Source of the DNA: Dipteris shenzhenensis
Taxonomy: Eukaryota > Polypodiophyta > Polypodiopsida > Gleicheniales
DNA length: 64,000 bases
Assembly: GCA_047967505.1 (NCBI GenBank)
Contig: CM106540.1
Strand: one strand, 5' to 3'
This document shows positions 32,580 to 43,365 of the stretch, piece by piece. The notes beneath the pieces were generated by a model. That model made no database searches. It was not told where the DNA came from and saw nothing but the letters and a program-made list of their open reading frames with translations. Positions within the stretch are counted from its first letter, which is position 1; every line of letters begins with the position of its first letter. Position numbers and translations under genes: made by a program.

Positions 32580-35540
32580 CAGCCACTAGAGCATGAAGAA
32601 TGGACAAGCTTAAGAAGGATATTGAAGATCTTGAACAAAGAGCTAGAAGTAATGATATCAATGCCCAACATCAGTTATTGGTCAAAAGAAAAGAAGTCAG
32701 AATATAGGAACAGATCAAGCTACAATGCCAAGGTCTACTTTAAGGATTGGTGGGAAGGTAAGATAGACAAACCAACTAAGGAGAACTTCAAAAGGATTTT
32801 AACAAAAGAGAAATCATGAGGAAATCCCTTTGTTCCAGAAGGATGATGGGGAATTGGTTAAATCAGAAGTAGAAAATATGGAGATCATAGTCAGTCACTT
32901 CAAAAACCTTTTAAGCACAGTGGACTTAACAGACAACAAGGTCCTGGAGGCTAGAAATAGGTGCCATGAAGCCAGACAAACCTCTGTATCCAACTTAGAC
33001 AAAAATCAGCTGGAAATAGACCTCTCCCTTCAAGAACTTAAAGAGGCTGCTTTTGCAATGGCTGATGGCAAAACACCTGGGGAAGATGGGCTACCTGCAG
33101 AATTCTACAAGTTCTTTTGGGACAGTGTTGGCCCCTCGTTACTGGATGTTTGGAGGGAGAGTGCTAAATAGGGTCTGCTCCCAGAGCATTTAAACGGTGG
33201 GGTCATTAAGCTTATACCAAAGGAAGGGGACATGACAGTTTTAAAAAATTGGAGGCCTCTCACTATGCTAAACTGTTCCTACAAGATATATGCCAAAGAA
33301 ATTGCTCTGAGACTAAGACACAAGATGGAAAAGTAGATTCCATAGGAACATAAAGGTTTCATCAAGAACATGCATCTACTAGAGGCAATCACTTATGGGA
33401 AGGGTGCACTCATGTTGAAGAAAGCAATTAAGAGATCTGTCTTATTAAAATAGACTTTGATAAGGCATATGATAGGTTGAATTGGGACTTTCTACTGTAG
33501 TCACTTAACAGCTTGGGATTGGGAAATAAGTTTTCTTCTTATGTAGCTCTGCTACTATCAAATGCCTCTACTAAGGTGTGTGTGAATGGTGAGATGTCTC
33601 AGAGTTTCATGTTGAGAAGGTCCATCAGACAAGGATGCCCTCTAGCACCTCTCTTATTTGCTATAGCTGCTGCTGATGCTTTGGGATGGATGATGAAATA
33701 ACAGGTGACTACAGGAGAAATCAATGGCATAGAACTCCCCTCAGGAAAGCAGCTTGTAAACCAGCAATTTGTAGATGATACTACCCTAACAATTAGAAAC
33801 ATAGATGTAGCTATGGACTGTATGGATATATTCTGTAATGCTTCTGGTTCAAAAATAAATCACTCAAAAATAGGTTATGCATTATTATCTAGTGACAACC
33901 AAAACATTTTAGACCAGCTTGGATGCAAGAAAATTCCCCATGGTTAGATATTTAGACTACTAGAAGGTATCCCTATGGGGTTCAATGTTAAGATGAAAGA
34001 TAGATGGGAGTGGTTCCTAGAAAAGTTCAAAAAGAAAATAGATAGTATCAAGGGATTGCAGGCAAACCTGGCAGGGAGAAGGGTAGTACTAAATCACTAC
34101 ATATATCCAATTGCTATTTTTTATCTCTCATGCTGGTGTCCTTCACGAACAGGGTTAGAAAAGTTCATAAGGATCTATAGATCCATCTTATGGGGTGAGA
34201 GTGACACTAGAAGAAGGATAGCTAAGGTTAAGTGGGCTTTCTGCACTAGACCAAGGAAGGAAGAAGGATTGGGTGTCATAAATATTCAACTGGCAGCATA
34301 CAAATTAGCAGCTACGTGATTAATTAAAGCCATCACTACTCCTGAAAGTGATTGGGCTAACCTCCTTCTCAGTAACTTCAAGCATGTAAGGCCTTTTAGA
34401 GCTCCTAGATGGAAGGACTATCCCCTTTTAGCAGCCATTGGGAACCCAGAACCTTGCACTACCAAAGGGAGCCAGTTGTGGAAAGCCTTTGAACGGATAA
34501 AATGCCACATCACTCTCTCTGGAAAAGGAATCTTTATGACCTTAGATTCAATATGGGTTTCTACCTTTTTCACAAAACAACAACTAAGTGATAATGACTT
34601 TCTGAGAGCATGGCACTTGGTGAAGAAGGGGCTTTCTTGTTGGGGGGACTTATGGGACAAGACTAATCTCAGATGGAAGAATTGGTTGGAGATAAGAAGA
34701 GAATTCAGATTGCACAATGCATACCAAGAGTTGATAATGGGCAGAATCCAGCTGTGGGATGGGGACATCACTTGGAAAGGGAGCAAAATCCTTAATTTTT
34801 CTAGAGAGTTTGGATGGGTTGGCAGCTCAACTCTCCTATCTATACCCACACCATCTGAAGGTATAGAGTAGATTGTTGCCAAACTAAACTCTAGGTGGAA
34901 CAGCTCTGATAATGAAAGAAAATGGGCAATCAGATTTGAGCTGATTTGGGTCAGAAGAATCCCTGAGAAAATGTCTACACTTTTATGGTTAACTTTACAT
35001 AAGGCAGTTTGGACCAACTACAGAAGTTTCAGCATAGGTAAGGGAGATGGCACATGCAAACACTGTGTGGGCACTAAGGAAGACATCTTCCATCTCTTCA
35101 TAGCTTGCCCTAGAGCAAGAAAAGTTTGGAAATATGTGCAAGTAAGAATAGGGGAACCTATAAACTAGAAGTCTATTCTCTTGGGAGATGCTCTCAAAAT
35201 AACTTATGCTACATGGGCACACATCAGAGCATATGAACTATGGTTTATTTGGATATCTAGAAATGCTTTTCAATTCAATGATGAGGTCATGCATGCTGAA
35301 CAGATCTTTGTTAATTGGTATGAACGCTATGTTCTTACTAACTTATCACTATGTGCTGTGGTTCAGGCTAAGTTTCTATTGGACCAAGAATATCACAATT
35401 ATAATGACGAGGTATCTCAACTCCAAGCAGAACTGGAAAAACATATTCAGGAGGTAGGGAGATGCTCCAACTCAGGAGTGGATATGCAAGCTCAACTCCT
35501 TCCATCACTCTCCCCAGTCAAAACAGAACCTGCAGATTAG
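32580..35540 (+). pseudogene. LINE reverse transcriptase and C-terminal region, broken
   Basis: The fragments in order are 'MADGKTPGEDGLPAEFYKFF' (33058-33117), 'GVIKLIPKEGD' (about 33199), 'IDFDKAYDRLNWDFL' (33448-33495), 'IRQGCPLAPLLF' (about 33624-33660), 'QFVDDTTL' (33766-33790, in place of the usual Y/FADD), and 'LAGRRVVLNHYIYPIAIFYL' (34069 on). After RT a long C-terminal part includes the zf-RVT motif 'DGTCKHCVGTKEDIFHLF' then 'ACPRARKVW' (35049-35131) and ends at 35540. I count more than ten stops or shifts. The catalytic Asp pair is kept. Confidence 0.85.
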
Positions 35541-35938
35541 AGAACCTCCACTGGCTACTGTTTCCCTGTTACTAATCTCTTGTGAACAGGCCCAACACAC
35601 TATTGTTGGACACCATGAATGCTGCAACTTTAATGGCTATCAGAACAGCAACAGTTTTGTGGAGCATGCAGTCAATTGCAGCACAGTGTCTCTTTTTTGG
35701 ATAGACAAGTATGCAGCCTGGGATCATAGTATGTGGCATAGCCTGCCTTCAACAAGCACATCAACACTTGAGCATATTTTATTGGTTACAAATGTTTTGA
35801 TTTTCCCACTTCTAGACAGTGGTTTTCTTGTATGTAGTTATTCCTCTCTAGAGGAGAACATTTTGTCAAAGTTTGACACCATTGTACAAAACATGTGATT
35901 AGAATATAGTCAAAATTTCTTTGCCCAAAAAAAAAAAA

Positions 35939-38755
35939 CAAATAGATAGAAAAGTGCTTAATCAGGCCAAAGTAAAACAATGCATCAAAATCAATATATC
36001 CAAAATCAAAAGGCTTTTTAGATGCAATTACAAAGATCAAAGTTTGAAAATCATCCCATAAGATGAATGAATGGATCGTCCTTTAACAAACCCACAGGGG
36101 AGGAGCTCCAGTTATGGTAGTGGCCATAGGTGGGAGTGATTGGTTCTTTGTATCTCATCTCGACTTCACTTCCCAAGAGCTTGAGGATGTGTTAAAGCTT
36201 TTTGCACTCTCCTTTATATTCTTCACATCCTCACCTATAAGTGGTTGCCTTCTTCTAGTATTTGCTATGACTGGTGGCCTCTAGCATGGTTAAACCTAGT
36301 GTTTAGGTATCCATAATAACCTGTAACATGCTGCACTTTGCACAAAGATTGGTCATGTTGTGCAAGTGTGCCTGATGCTAATGTAGCTTCTCTAGATACA
36401 ATTGTTTTGCATCATACTTAGCCTTCAAAACAAGGAAACAAGAGTGGCTGAGGTATAGGCTAATGCCTATGCCATAGAAGTGAGGTCCCAGGCTAGAGCT
36501 GATCCTTTTCATAATAAGTAGCTATGTGTTCCTCCTGAAATGGATTTTATTGAGATATCCATGCAGAGTTGATCCTTTTCAGAATATGTAGCTACTTGTT
36601 CCTCCTGAAATGGATTTTATTGAGCTATCCATGCTTCTTTCTCTACTCTTAATACTTTTTCAATTCACTTTCATGAGTTTTCTTAACCTATTATAGCTCC
36701 CTTAAGTTCATATGATGCTCCTCATTTTTTTTTTGTAGCTCACAAATATATTTTTCCTAGGCTAACGGCTCACTTTGGAATTTCATCCTTTGAGACTCTG
36801 ATTCTTTCCTTTTTCCTATGCAAGCCCATCCAATTCTTTAATCTAGTTCTGGGCTGTAGAGCTTAGAGATGGATGGTACTCAGATTCTACATTATGTCTG
36901 GAGTGAACATTTGCATGATAAGAAGATCACTCAAAATATGTAGCATCAAGGGCCCCTTCATCCCATTCATCATTGAAAATCCAAACAAGATTTTGTGGAT
37001 GCCTAAACCTAAACCAGGAACTAGATCCCCATTGAATGGGGGCTCCTACTTTACTCTACATTTGACTCATAGTAGGCAAGTAACATATCCTTGGCTACCT
37101 TGGGTTGATATTTCCACTTTGTAGGATTTGAAAGAATTGGAGGAGCGATGTTGGGGGGTAGTCTTTGCTCAACAAGTATGGTAAGAATAGGCAAAAGGCA
37201 TGGCATGACAAGAATCTCTAACATATTGAATTCTAAGTGCATGATTTCACATTAGGGGAGGAATGGGGTCTCAAACGGGCATCCAATTAGTGTTTCCTAA
37301 TTTCAAGGGATTAGGGAGGGATTTGAGGTGTACCAATGAGAGTGCTCCAAGGTGTGGGACAATGGTACCTTGAGGTGGAGGTGGACAAGATTGCAAAGAG
37401 CCCCTATTGGTTGTTCCCCTTATAGTAGGGACCACCCAAACCATCCTCCCCCCCACCCCTTAACCCATGCCTAACCCTCCTTCCATGTGCACCTTCCCCA
37501 AATCAGCCCCAAATGATATTCAAGAGGGGGTGGGCCCTCTTAGGCAAGTTTTGATTCCCCCCCCCTCTCTAGGTGGTTTGCCCTCTTTGTCTGGTCCATT
37601 GTTTTGGTCCAATATATTTCTCCCTCCATTTTTCGAATATGAGGTTTCCCTCTCTTGTAGCTGCCCTCTGCCCCCTCTTGCTCTGGGCCCTCCTTTTTTG
37701 CTCATTTTCAATGGAGGCATGAAATCAGCAATAGAGTGCCGTCGGCCACTCACGGGCGGCCTTGTGACATCTCTTGGTCATAGCTCTGCGCCTAACAAGG
37801 GCTACAGTAACCCCTGTCGGTTGGGGCTCCGACTCTAAACAGGGATTGCACCACCACAACTTTAAGACATGCATTGTAGCATTATTTTCTCAAGGACATT
37901 GTAATGGTACAAGGACAAGATTGCAAAGCATGTGGGCATGGCCATGAAGTTCACATTTGGATCCAAATGGGCAAGGTTATCTTGGTTTTTAACTTCTTGT
38001 TTTTAGAATATACATATGCATAGAACAAAAACTATGTGGTCCTACAAGCGTGTAGATGAAAATGCTCTTGAAGATTTAATTGCGATGAATTGGGGAACCA
38101 TGCCAGGTGAACAAAATGGTGATATGTTTCAATGCCATGCATGTAAGGACAATGCAGTTATTAGATACCATATATCACGCCAAATGCTGTATTCAACTTT
38201 TCAGTACCAGTATTGAAAGAAAACAAATAGTCGGTGGCTTCCCCTTGACTCTAATGATGAAGACAATATGGGGGTAAGTTTGTCTATTTATGTTTATCAG
38301 GTAGATTTCAAGAATGTGAATGTCACATCGCAATGGACTCTAAGGGATGTGTGAGAACACCTATTGGTCATGGAGATGGCATGTCAGAGTCCTTCAACTT
38401 TACCTTAAATGGTGAAAATATCGGCCGATGTGTAAAGAAGTGCATGCATAGTTCCAATTTCATTCCTCCCGCAACTTTGAAGATTGTCTAGTGCAATAAT
38501 AATTTCTTTGCCAAATCCTAGTTCTTATTTCAAAAAATGGACATTCAAATTGAGGTGTTATTTCTTTTGATGTTATTTTCCTGTGCATTCATGTTAAATT
38601 TTTTCTTAAAAATTTGGGGATTTTATGATTTGTTTTAATTTTTAGGATTTTAATATATATAAAGGGGTAATAGCCATTTTTACATTAAATTCTCCTTTCA
38701 CTTTTAGAGAGCCATAGAAACTCCCACCCTCAAAACTATCTCTTGCTCAATCGTA
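35939..38755. other. Mostly unassigned; one 70-bp tandem duplication
   Basis: A two-copy tandem repeat (GAG.TGATCCTTTTCA..ATA, period 70 bp) lies at 36496-36635. A C-rich open frame (37467-37838) and a frame with a CxxC ('FQCHACKDNAVIRYHI', 38016-38216) show no family I recognise. The second may be an outlying part of the unknown gene relic that begins at 38763. Confidence 0.4.
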
Positions 38756-38762
38756 ATCTGCC

Positions 38763-40157
38763 ATGGATTAGAAAGAGCTATTTGTTGTGTTTGATAGGAC
38801 CTTAGATGTCCTAGGCACATATCTATGAGCCAAGGATGACTTCATAGATCTCATCAACTACATGCAAGAGAATTTCACTAATTTTGCATATACACTTGAC
38901 AAGTCTTTGAAGAGATGGGTTCCGATAGATTACATAAAATATCTATTCTTAGACAAACTCAAGTTTGTGAAGTGCTTGGCCCACTTTTGTGATAATCTTA
39001 TAGAGGAAGTGAATGACCTCCTGGAAGCAGGGATCACGAGAAATACAAACACTAAATTCCTTTCATGGGAGATGACATTCATCTTTCTTCTCCAAGAAGG
39101 AAATTTAGTGGAAGAAGCCTCATCATCCAACCCCCCCTACCAGAACTGTTGATATCCTTGTCCTTAGACTAGACTCTGACCTATACATGAAAGAGAGTCT
39201 TGACCATGCAAGAGCAGAGATGGAAGTAGCTGAAGCATTGGGCCTACTCCAAGAGCCCCTAGCAAGTGTAGAGCAAGAATCTACATTAGAGACCGCTGAT
39301 CCAGCATCAAACTTATGGTCCTTGTCCCCCCTCATCATTGATGGAGAAGAGTGTGTTCCTTCATGACATAGAGGTTCTTTTTGGACTACAAGAAGATGAG
39401 GCACTCGGAGTCCTATCTAGGCTCGATGTTGACACAAGTGTCAAAGATCCTAGGTTTTTACATTCCGAAGACCAGACAATGGAAGACTTTCTCACGATGC
39501 TGGTTTCATTGAGGGATGCAAACATGTCGATATATGATACATAGGCCTCTCATGTAGAAGCTTCCACCTCCAAGATAAAACATGAGAAAGCTTCCACCTC
39601 TCAGATGGAACATCACATAGCACTTGGATCCATCAACATTGCACGAGAGGAATGGATAGAAGCCGACGACGCTATAGTGGTAAGTTAGAACAATGTTTTG
39701 TCTTTTGATGGTCTTCAGCAGGTATAATTTGTTTTATTGTTCTTCTAATGTTTGTTGGATTGTTGCAGGAAGCATTTGAGGTCAATGAATTCTCATCTCG
39801 AGGGGGGAATGTTAGCAACATAATTGGGCGAGATCATTCTTCAGCTCATTACCTTGGTGAAGTGGCACAATACCTCATGGTCTTCCATAATAAATTTTCT
39901 GCTCGATGGCCTACAGAGCTGCTGAAATGGCATTGTCACACGCTATCGGGTACTCCAACATCACTCAAAATGCTGACAAGGCCATTTTGGTACACTGCCT
40001 AGCTATTGTCAATGCATTTGCATCAAATATTCATAGCAGGGCATTGATGGCAACAACTATGTCGCTGGTAGTAGGACAGGATGATGTTAATGCTATTACC
40101 ACTAGGTTTACATCTATGAGTCCACTTAGGATTCAAAGACCCCTATTCTCAATGTAA
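38763..40157 (+). pseudogene. Decayed intron-bearing gene of unknown family
   Basis: I do not recognise this protein. From an ATG at 38763 the frame (two stops) reads 'DDFIDLINYMQENFTNFAYT' and 'KLKFVKCLAHFCDNLIEEVN'. A second block (39338-39679, one stop at 39542) reads 'FLHDIEVLFGLQEDEALGVL' and 'WIEADDAIV', and meets a GTAAGT donor at 39680. An acceptor TTGTTGCAG ends at 39768, and the next exon continues in phase 0 with 'EAFEVNEFSSRGG', giving an 89-bp intron. Near 39905 a frameshift leads into 'YRAAEMALSHAIGYSNITQN' and a stop at 40157. The consistent splice signals suggest a real former gene, host or element. Confidence 0.5.
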
Positions 40158-40443
40158 TAGAACTAGCTAAGAAGAAAGATAACCTATGAGGCCTCTTGTA
40201 ATACATTCTCAAATATAAACTTATATTTCAATGGATACATGCCTTTAATGGGTACATGTCTTTTTTATTTGTTTTTAGTCATCGCTGCTCTCAATGAATT
40301 TACAATATTTGTTCCATTGTATTTTTTAAAAGTCATTGATGTTATGGTTTAACATATTTGTTCTATCATTTTAATTGTGTAAAATTGCTGCATTTCTAGC
40401 CAATTTAGTATGCTCTTCACCAATTCGGGGTATTCTGATGATC

Positions 40444-40651
40444 ATTTTTGTCAAATCTAGGTGGAATTTCACCATGCCGTAGAAGGCAAAAGTGTTCGGG
40501 ATGTCGCAAGGATCCCAGAATGCCCAAAACCCGCCATGGTGCAAATTTTGTGTCGTGGTGGGTTTTGGGCATTCTGGGATCCTTACAACATCCCAGACAC
40601 TTTTGCCTTCTGCAGCACGGTGAAATTCCACCTTGATCTGATAGAAAATGA
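40444..40651. repeat. Near-perfect foldback (hairpin) element 1
   Basis: The left arm (40444-40538) from TTTTGTCAAATCTAGGTGGA to CAAAACCCGCCATGG is matched by a right arm (about 40557-40651) whose reverse complement is nearly the same. Shared words are GGTGGAATTTCACC, AGAAGGCAAAAGTGT and GGATCCCAGAATGCCCAAAA. The loop is about 18 nt. The open frames in it are mirror images on the two strands and not genes. It resembles a foldback-type MITE or the origin of a small-RNA hairpin. Confidence 0.88.
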
Positions 40652-40833
40652 CATTTTAACCATGAAAACACATATTCAACTTGTCAAGATGTAATTAAAT
40701 GATGTATAATCCCAACATCTTTCATGTCAAAGACTATATATTAATTTTTATTTCATTTCTTTGTTTGTCACTTTTTAGTGTAAATTCAAGGCCAATTTAA
40801 TGTTGTTGGACAGTTCTAAGCACTACTATAATC

Positions 40834-41070
40834 AGTTTTGTCAAATCCTAGAGGAATTTAACCGTGGCGTAGAAAACAAAAGTTTTTGGGACGCTGCAAG
40901 GTCCAAAAAGCCCAAAACCCGCCATGGCATAAATTTGGGCATTTAAATGGGCCTCCCGAAATGCCCAAATTCATGCCGTGGTGGGTTTTTGGCTTTCTGG
41001 GCTCCTTGCGGTGTCCCGAACACTTTTATCTTCTGCACCACAGTGGTGAAATTCCTCCAAGATTTGACAG
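40834..41070. repeat. Foldback element 2, same family
   Basis: This is a second hairpin with the same end sequence (TTTTGTCAAATC, then AGAGGAATTT) and the same arm words (AAAACCCGCCATGGCATAAA on the left, ATGCCGTGGTGGGTTTTTGG on the right). The arms are more diverged and the loop is longer, with ATGCCCAAAT on one side and ATTTGGGCAT on the other. It lies 180 bp from element 1, and GCCAATTTA precedes both, so the repeated unit may extend beyond the hairpin. Confidence 0.85.
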
Positions 41071-42505
41071 AATGCATTATGAACATTGAAATCAATAGTA
41101 AAGTGCATCATAAACAAGGAGAGGTTACTCAATAATGCGATAATGTACAAAATCAAGATACATTTTATTAAAAAATATCACCCTTTGGGCCCCAGATACA
41201 ACATTGTGCCTTCAAGGGTAGGGGGATAGTCCAAGTCCTAAGGGTGGGCTCCATGATATTCTATGGTTTCAAGCTTGGGTCCATCTGTAGTGGCTTTGCC
41301 AGAGCCATGTCCTTGTCCATGTCCATGATGCACTTTGCATGGATGGCTCACAAGTTGGCATCCTCGAACAATGTGGTGGTAACTTGCTTCATCATCGGCA
41401 AGCTCACACCATTGGTAAATGGTTAACAAATGGGTCATGGTAGAGATTGTATGGGCATGCAACACATGGTCCTGATGCTTAAGTGATAAGTGCCACAACG
41501 TGTTGGCTTGTGCAAGTAGCTATTAGATAATCTAAGCCCCCAGAGAAGCCACTTTTAGTCCACCTCATGTCCAAAATGAAGTTTATGTGAATGAATTGCA
41601 GTGTCTTGGCCCACTCTACCTTACATTCAAACTGTGTCCTGGTGCACTCCACCGCATATCCAAACTAGCATTTTTTGAGTGAATTGCAATGAATTTTAAA
41701 TGAACTAAAGTTTCTACAAGTGAACTATAGTGTCCTTGCCCACTAACCTCACATCCCATCTGTCCTCACCCTCCTCGTCCTCGCCCTCCTCGTCCTCGCC
41801 CTCCTCCCCCAGCTATCCTCACCCTCCTTTCCCTCTCCTCACATCTCATCATCGAGTGGATTATAGTGTCCTCGCCCATTGACCTCACGCTGCAATGGAA
41901 CTCTGCTTGCCTGCCAACCTCATGTCCCAAGTGAGCTACAATATTCAAGATTAGGGAGCATGGTAGAGGTACCTGGTGTGCAAAAATGTGCTTGAGGGTT
42001 TCAGGTGTGTTAAAGCAACCTTCTCCTAAGCTTGTGGCCCAATTTTGTTGCCCAATTCTATTGGATCTAGGTCTCATTTCAACTATCCTTGTTGAAGTAA
42101 ATAAATTATAAATGCCACTATGCTTTAACACCTCTGTGGATTGCATTGGGGATGGCTAGTGCTTAAGCAATTGAAACTCCAATGTGGGAATCTTGACTTG
42201 TACCCAAACATCAACTTAGTGATCAAAGGACCATATCGCAAGAATCCCAACTATAATAAGGGCTGTGCAAGAATTATTGGGAAAATGGAGCAAGCAAATT
42301 GATCAACCTATTCGAATTAGGGACAGTGAATTGTCATCATTTCCAAAAGGTAGGCAAGAAAACTTCTTGTCTATGAAGATTGTAATATCCTCTTTCCTCT
42401 AATAATAGGGTGCTAGAGACAATAGTTGGTCATTCTCTATGCTCATGCATGTATGGCTATAGTGCGAAAAACTAGGTCAGTGTTAGAGAGCAATCTTACT
42501 TCTAT
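41071..42505. other. No gene seen; short CCTCGTCCTCG repeat
   Basis: A small tandem repeat of CCCTCCTCGTCCTCG lies at 41768-41810. The open frame over it on the minus strand is only its glycine/arginine translation. From about 42200 decayed gypsy pol sequence may begin, but the first readable motif is at 42509. Confidence 0.4.
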
Positions 42506-42508
42506 GCT

Positions 42509-42770
42509 TATAGAATGATGCCTTTTGGTTTTCGTAATGCAACAATTACATTTCAATGCCTAGTCACAAACTTTTTGGGAGAATATTGGAAAGCCCTTGA
42601 GAACTTTTTAGATGAATTCTCTATTTCAACTACAAGAATCCCTCACACCTTAACCATTCAATGTAGACAAATCACTTATAGAAGTTGAGAGAAGTTTTTG
42701 ATCATTCCAATGAGGCTCGCTTGTGTTTGACAAGTGCTTCTTTTTTGTGTTTAGAGTTCTCTTGGACATG
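42509..42770 (+). pseudogene. Ty3/gypsy reverse-transcriptase fragment
   Basis: The + strand reads 'YFYAYRMMPFGFRNATITFQ' then 'FLGEYWKALENFLDEFS' (42514-42630). This is the RT block [FY]AY..MPFGL.NA..TFQ followed by [FY].DD/E[FI]S, so the catalytic pair is DE instead of DD. A further '.FDKCFFFVF' (about 42727-42760) fits the downstream N..KC.F motif. Stops and shifts are frequent. The fragment stops where the dispersed repeat copy 2 begins. Confidence 0.75.
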
Positions 42771-43365
42771 AAGCATGCGGTGAGTTGAACGGTCTGCGCT
42801 ACAAAAATTGTTACTAGGAGAAACTCTCATGTGCTGAGTTGTACGCCACCTGTCACTTTCTCTCTCTCAGTCCTCTTCCACGTGCCCCCTTCCTCCCTTC
42901 TACTTCCCCCCCTACGGTCCCAACATTTATAACATTTCTTTTCCTCACGATGGGTTACATTAGGCCCAGTTTCACACTATGTTGGCAGCGGACTGCCTCC
43001 AAGTTTTGCAGAAGAAGGCCACCTCCTTCGGTTTGGTGGCTGAGAAGATGGGTGTAGACCCCTCGGTGTAGGTTCAATACCCAATAAATTTCTTTCGCGA
43101 TTCAAAAATCCATTGCTTGGGTGGCCTTCTTACACCGGACAACTTTTTCCCCTTTGAGCATCTGGGCTCGCAACTTTGATTGGTCAAAGTGACACAACGC
43201 CCCTTCAGCTTTCTTTTTTGAGGCCATCCACCGGACTATTAGTTAAAATCGTTAGTTGAGCTTGTCGGTCATTTTGCCCGTGTGGCTTCATGTAGAAGTC
43301 CTATGAGGAATGGAAATGGGAAATGCATGAGGGAGTCATTTCCATCACATCAAATGACATAAGTC
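42770..43365 (+). repeat. Dispersed repeat family, copy 2
   Basis: Partner of 26240-26795, same strand. It starts with GAAGCATGCGGTGAGTTGAA and ends with CATTTCCATCACATCAAATG. It carries about 70-80 bp near its start (about 42806-42910) that copy 1 lacks, and the ACTTTGATTGGTCAAAGT hairpin core is retained. AATAAA occurs just after the GGTTCAATACC word. Confidence 0.85.

Larger units (their letters stand above)
29840..35938 (+). mobile_element. Long L1-type LINE retrotransposon with poly(A) tail
   Basis: The element carries, in order on the + strand, a probable 5' leader (about 29.85-30.48 kb), ORF1 with zinc knuckle, an endonuclease, RT, a C-terminal zinc-binding region, a 3'UTR (35541-35926) and a 12-base A run (35927-35938). 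This is the canonical plant L1 layout and is close to full length. The 5' boundary is uncertain because I could not find target-site duplications. ORF1 and RT are broken by shifts and stops, so this copy cannot move by itself. Confidence 0.85.

Noticed and set aside
40371-40694. Open frames on both strands across the foldback element
   Set aside because: They mirror each other because the sequence is palindromic and do not represent genes.
42940-43100. tRNA gene suggested by a GGTTCAATACC box
   Set aside because: No acceptor stem, anticodon arm or D-arm pairing can be built around it. It is kept only as a weak SINE hint.
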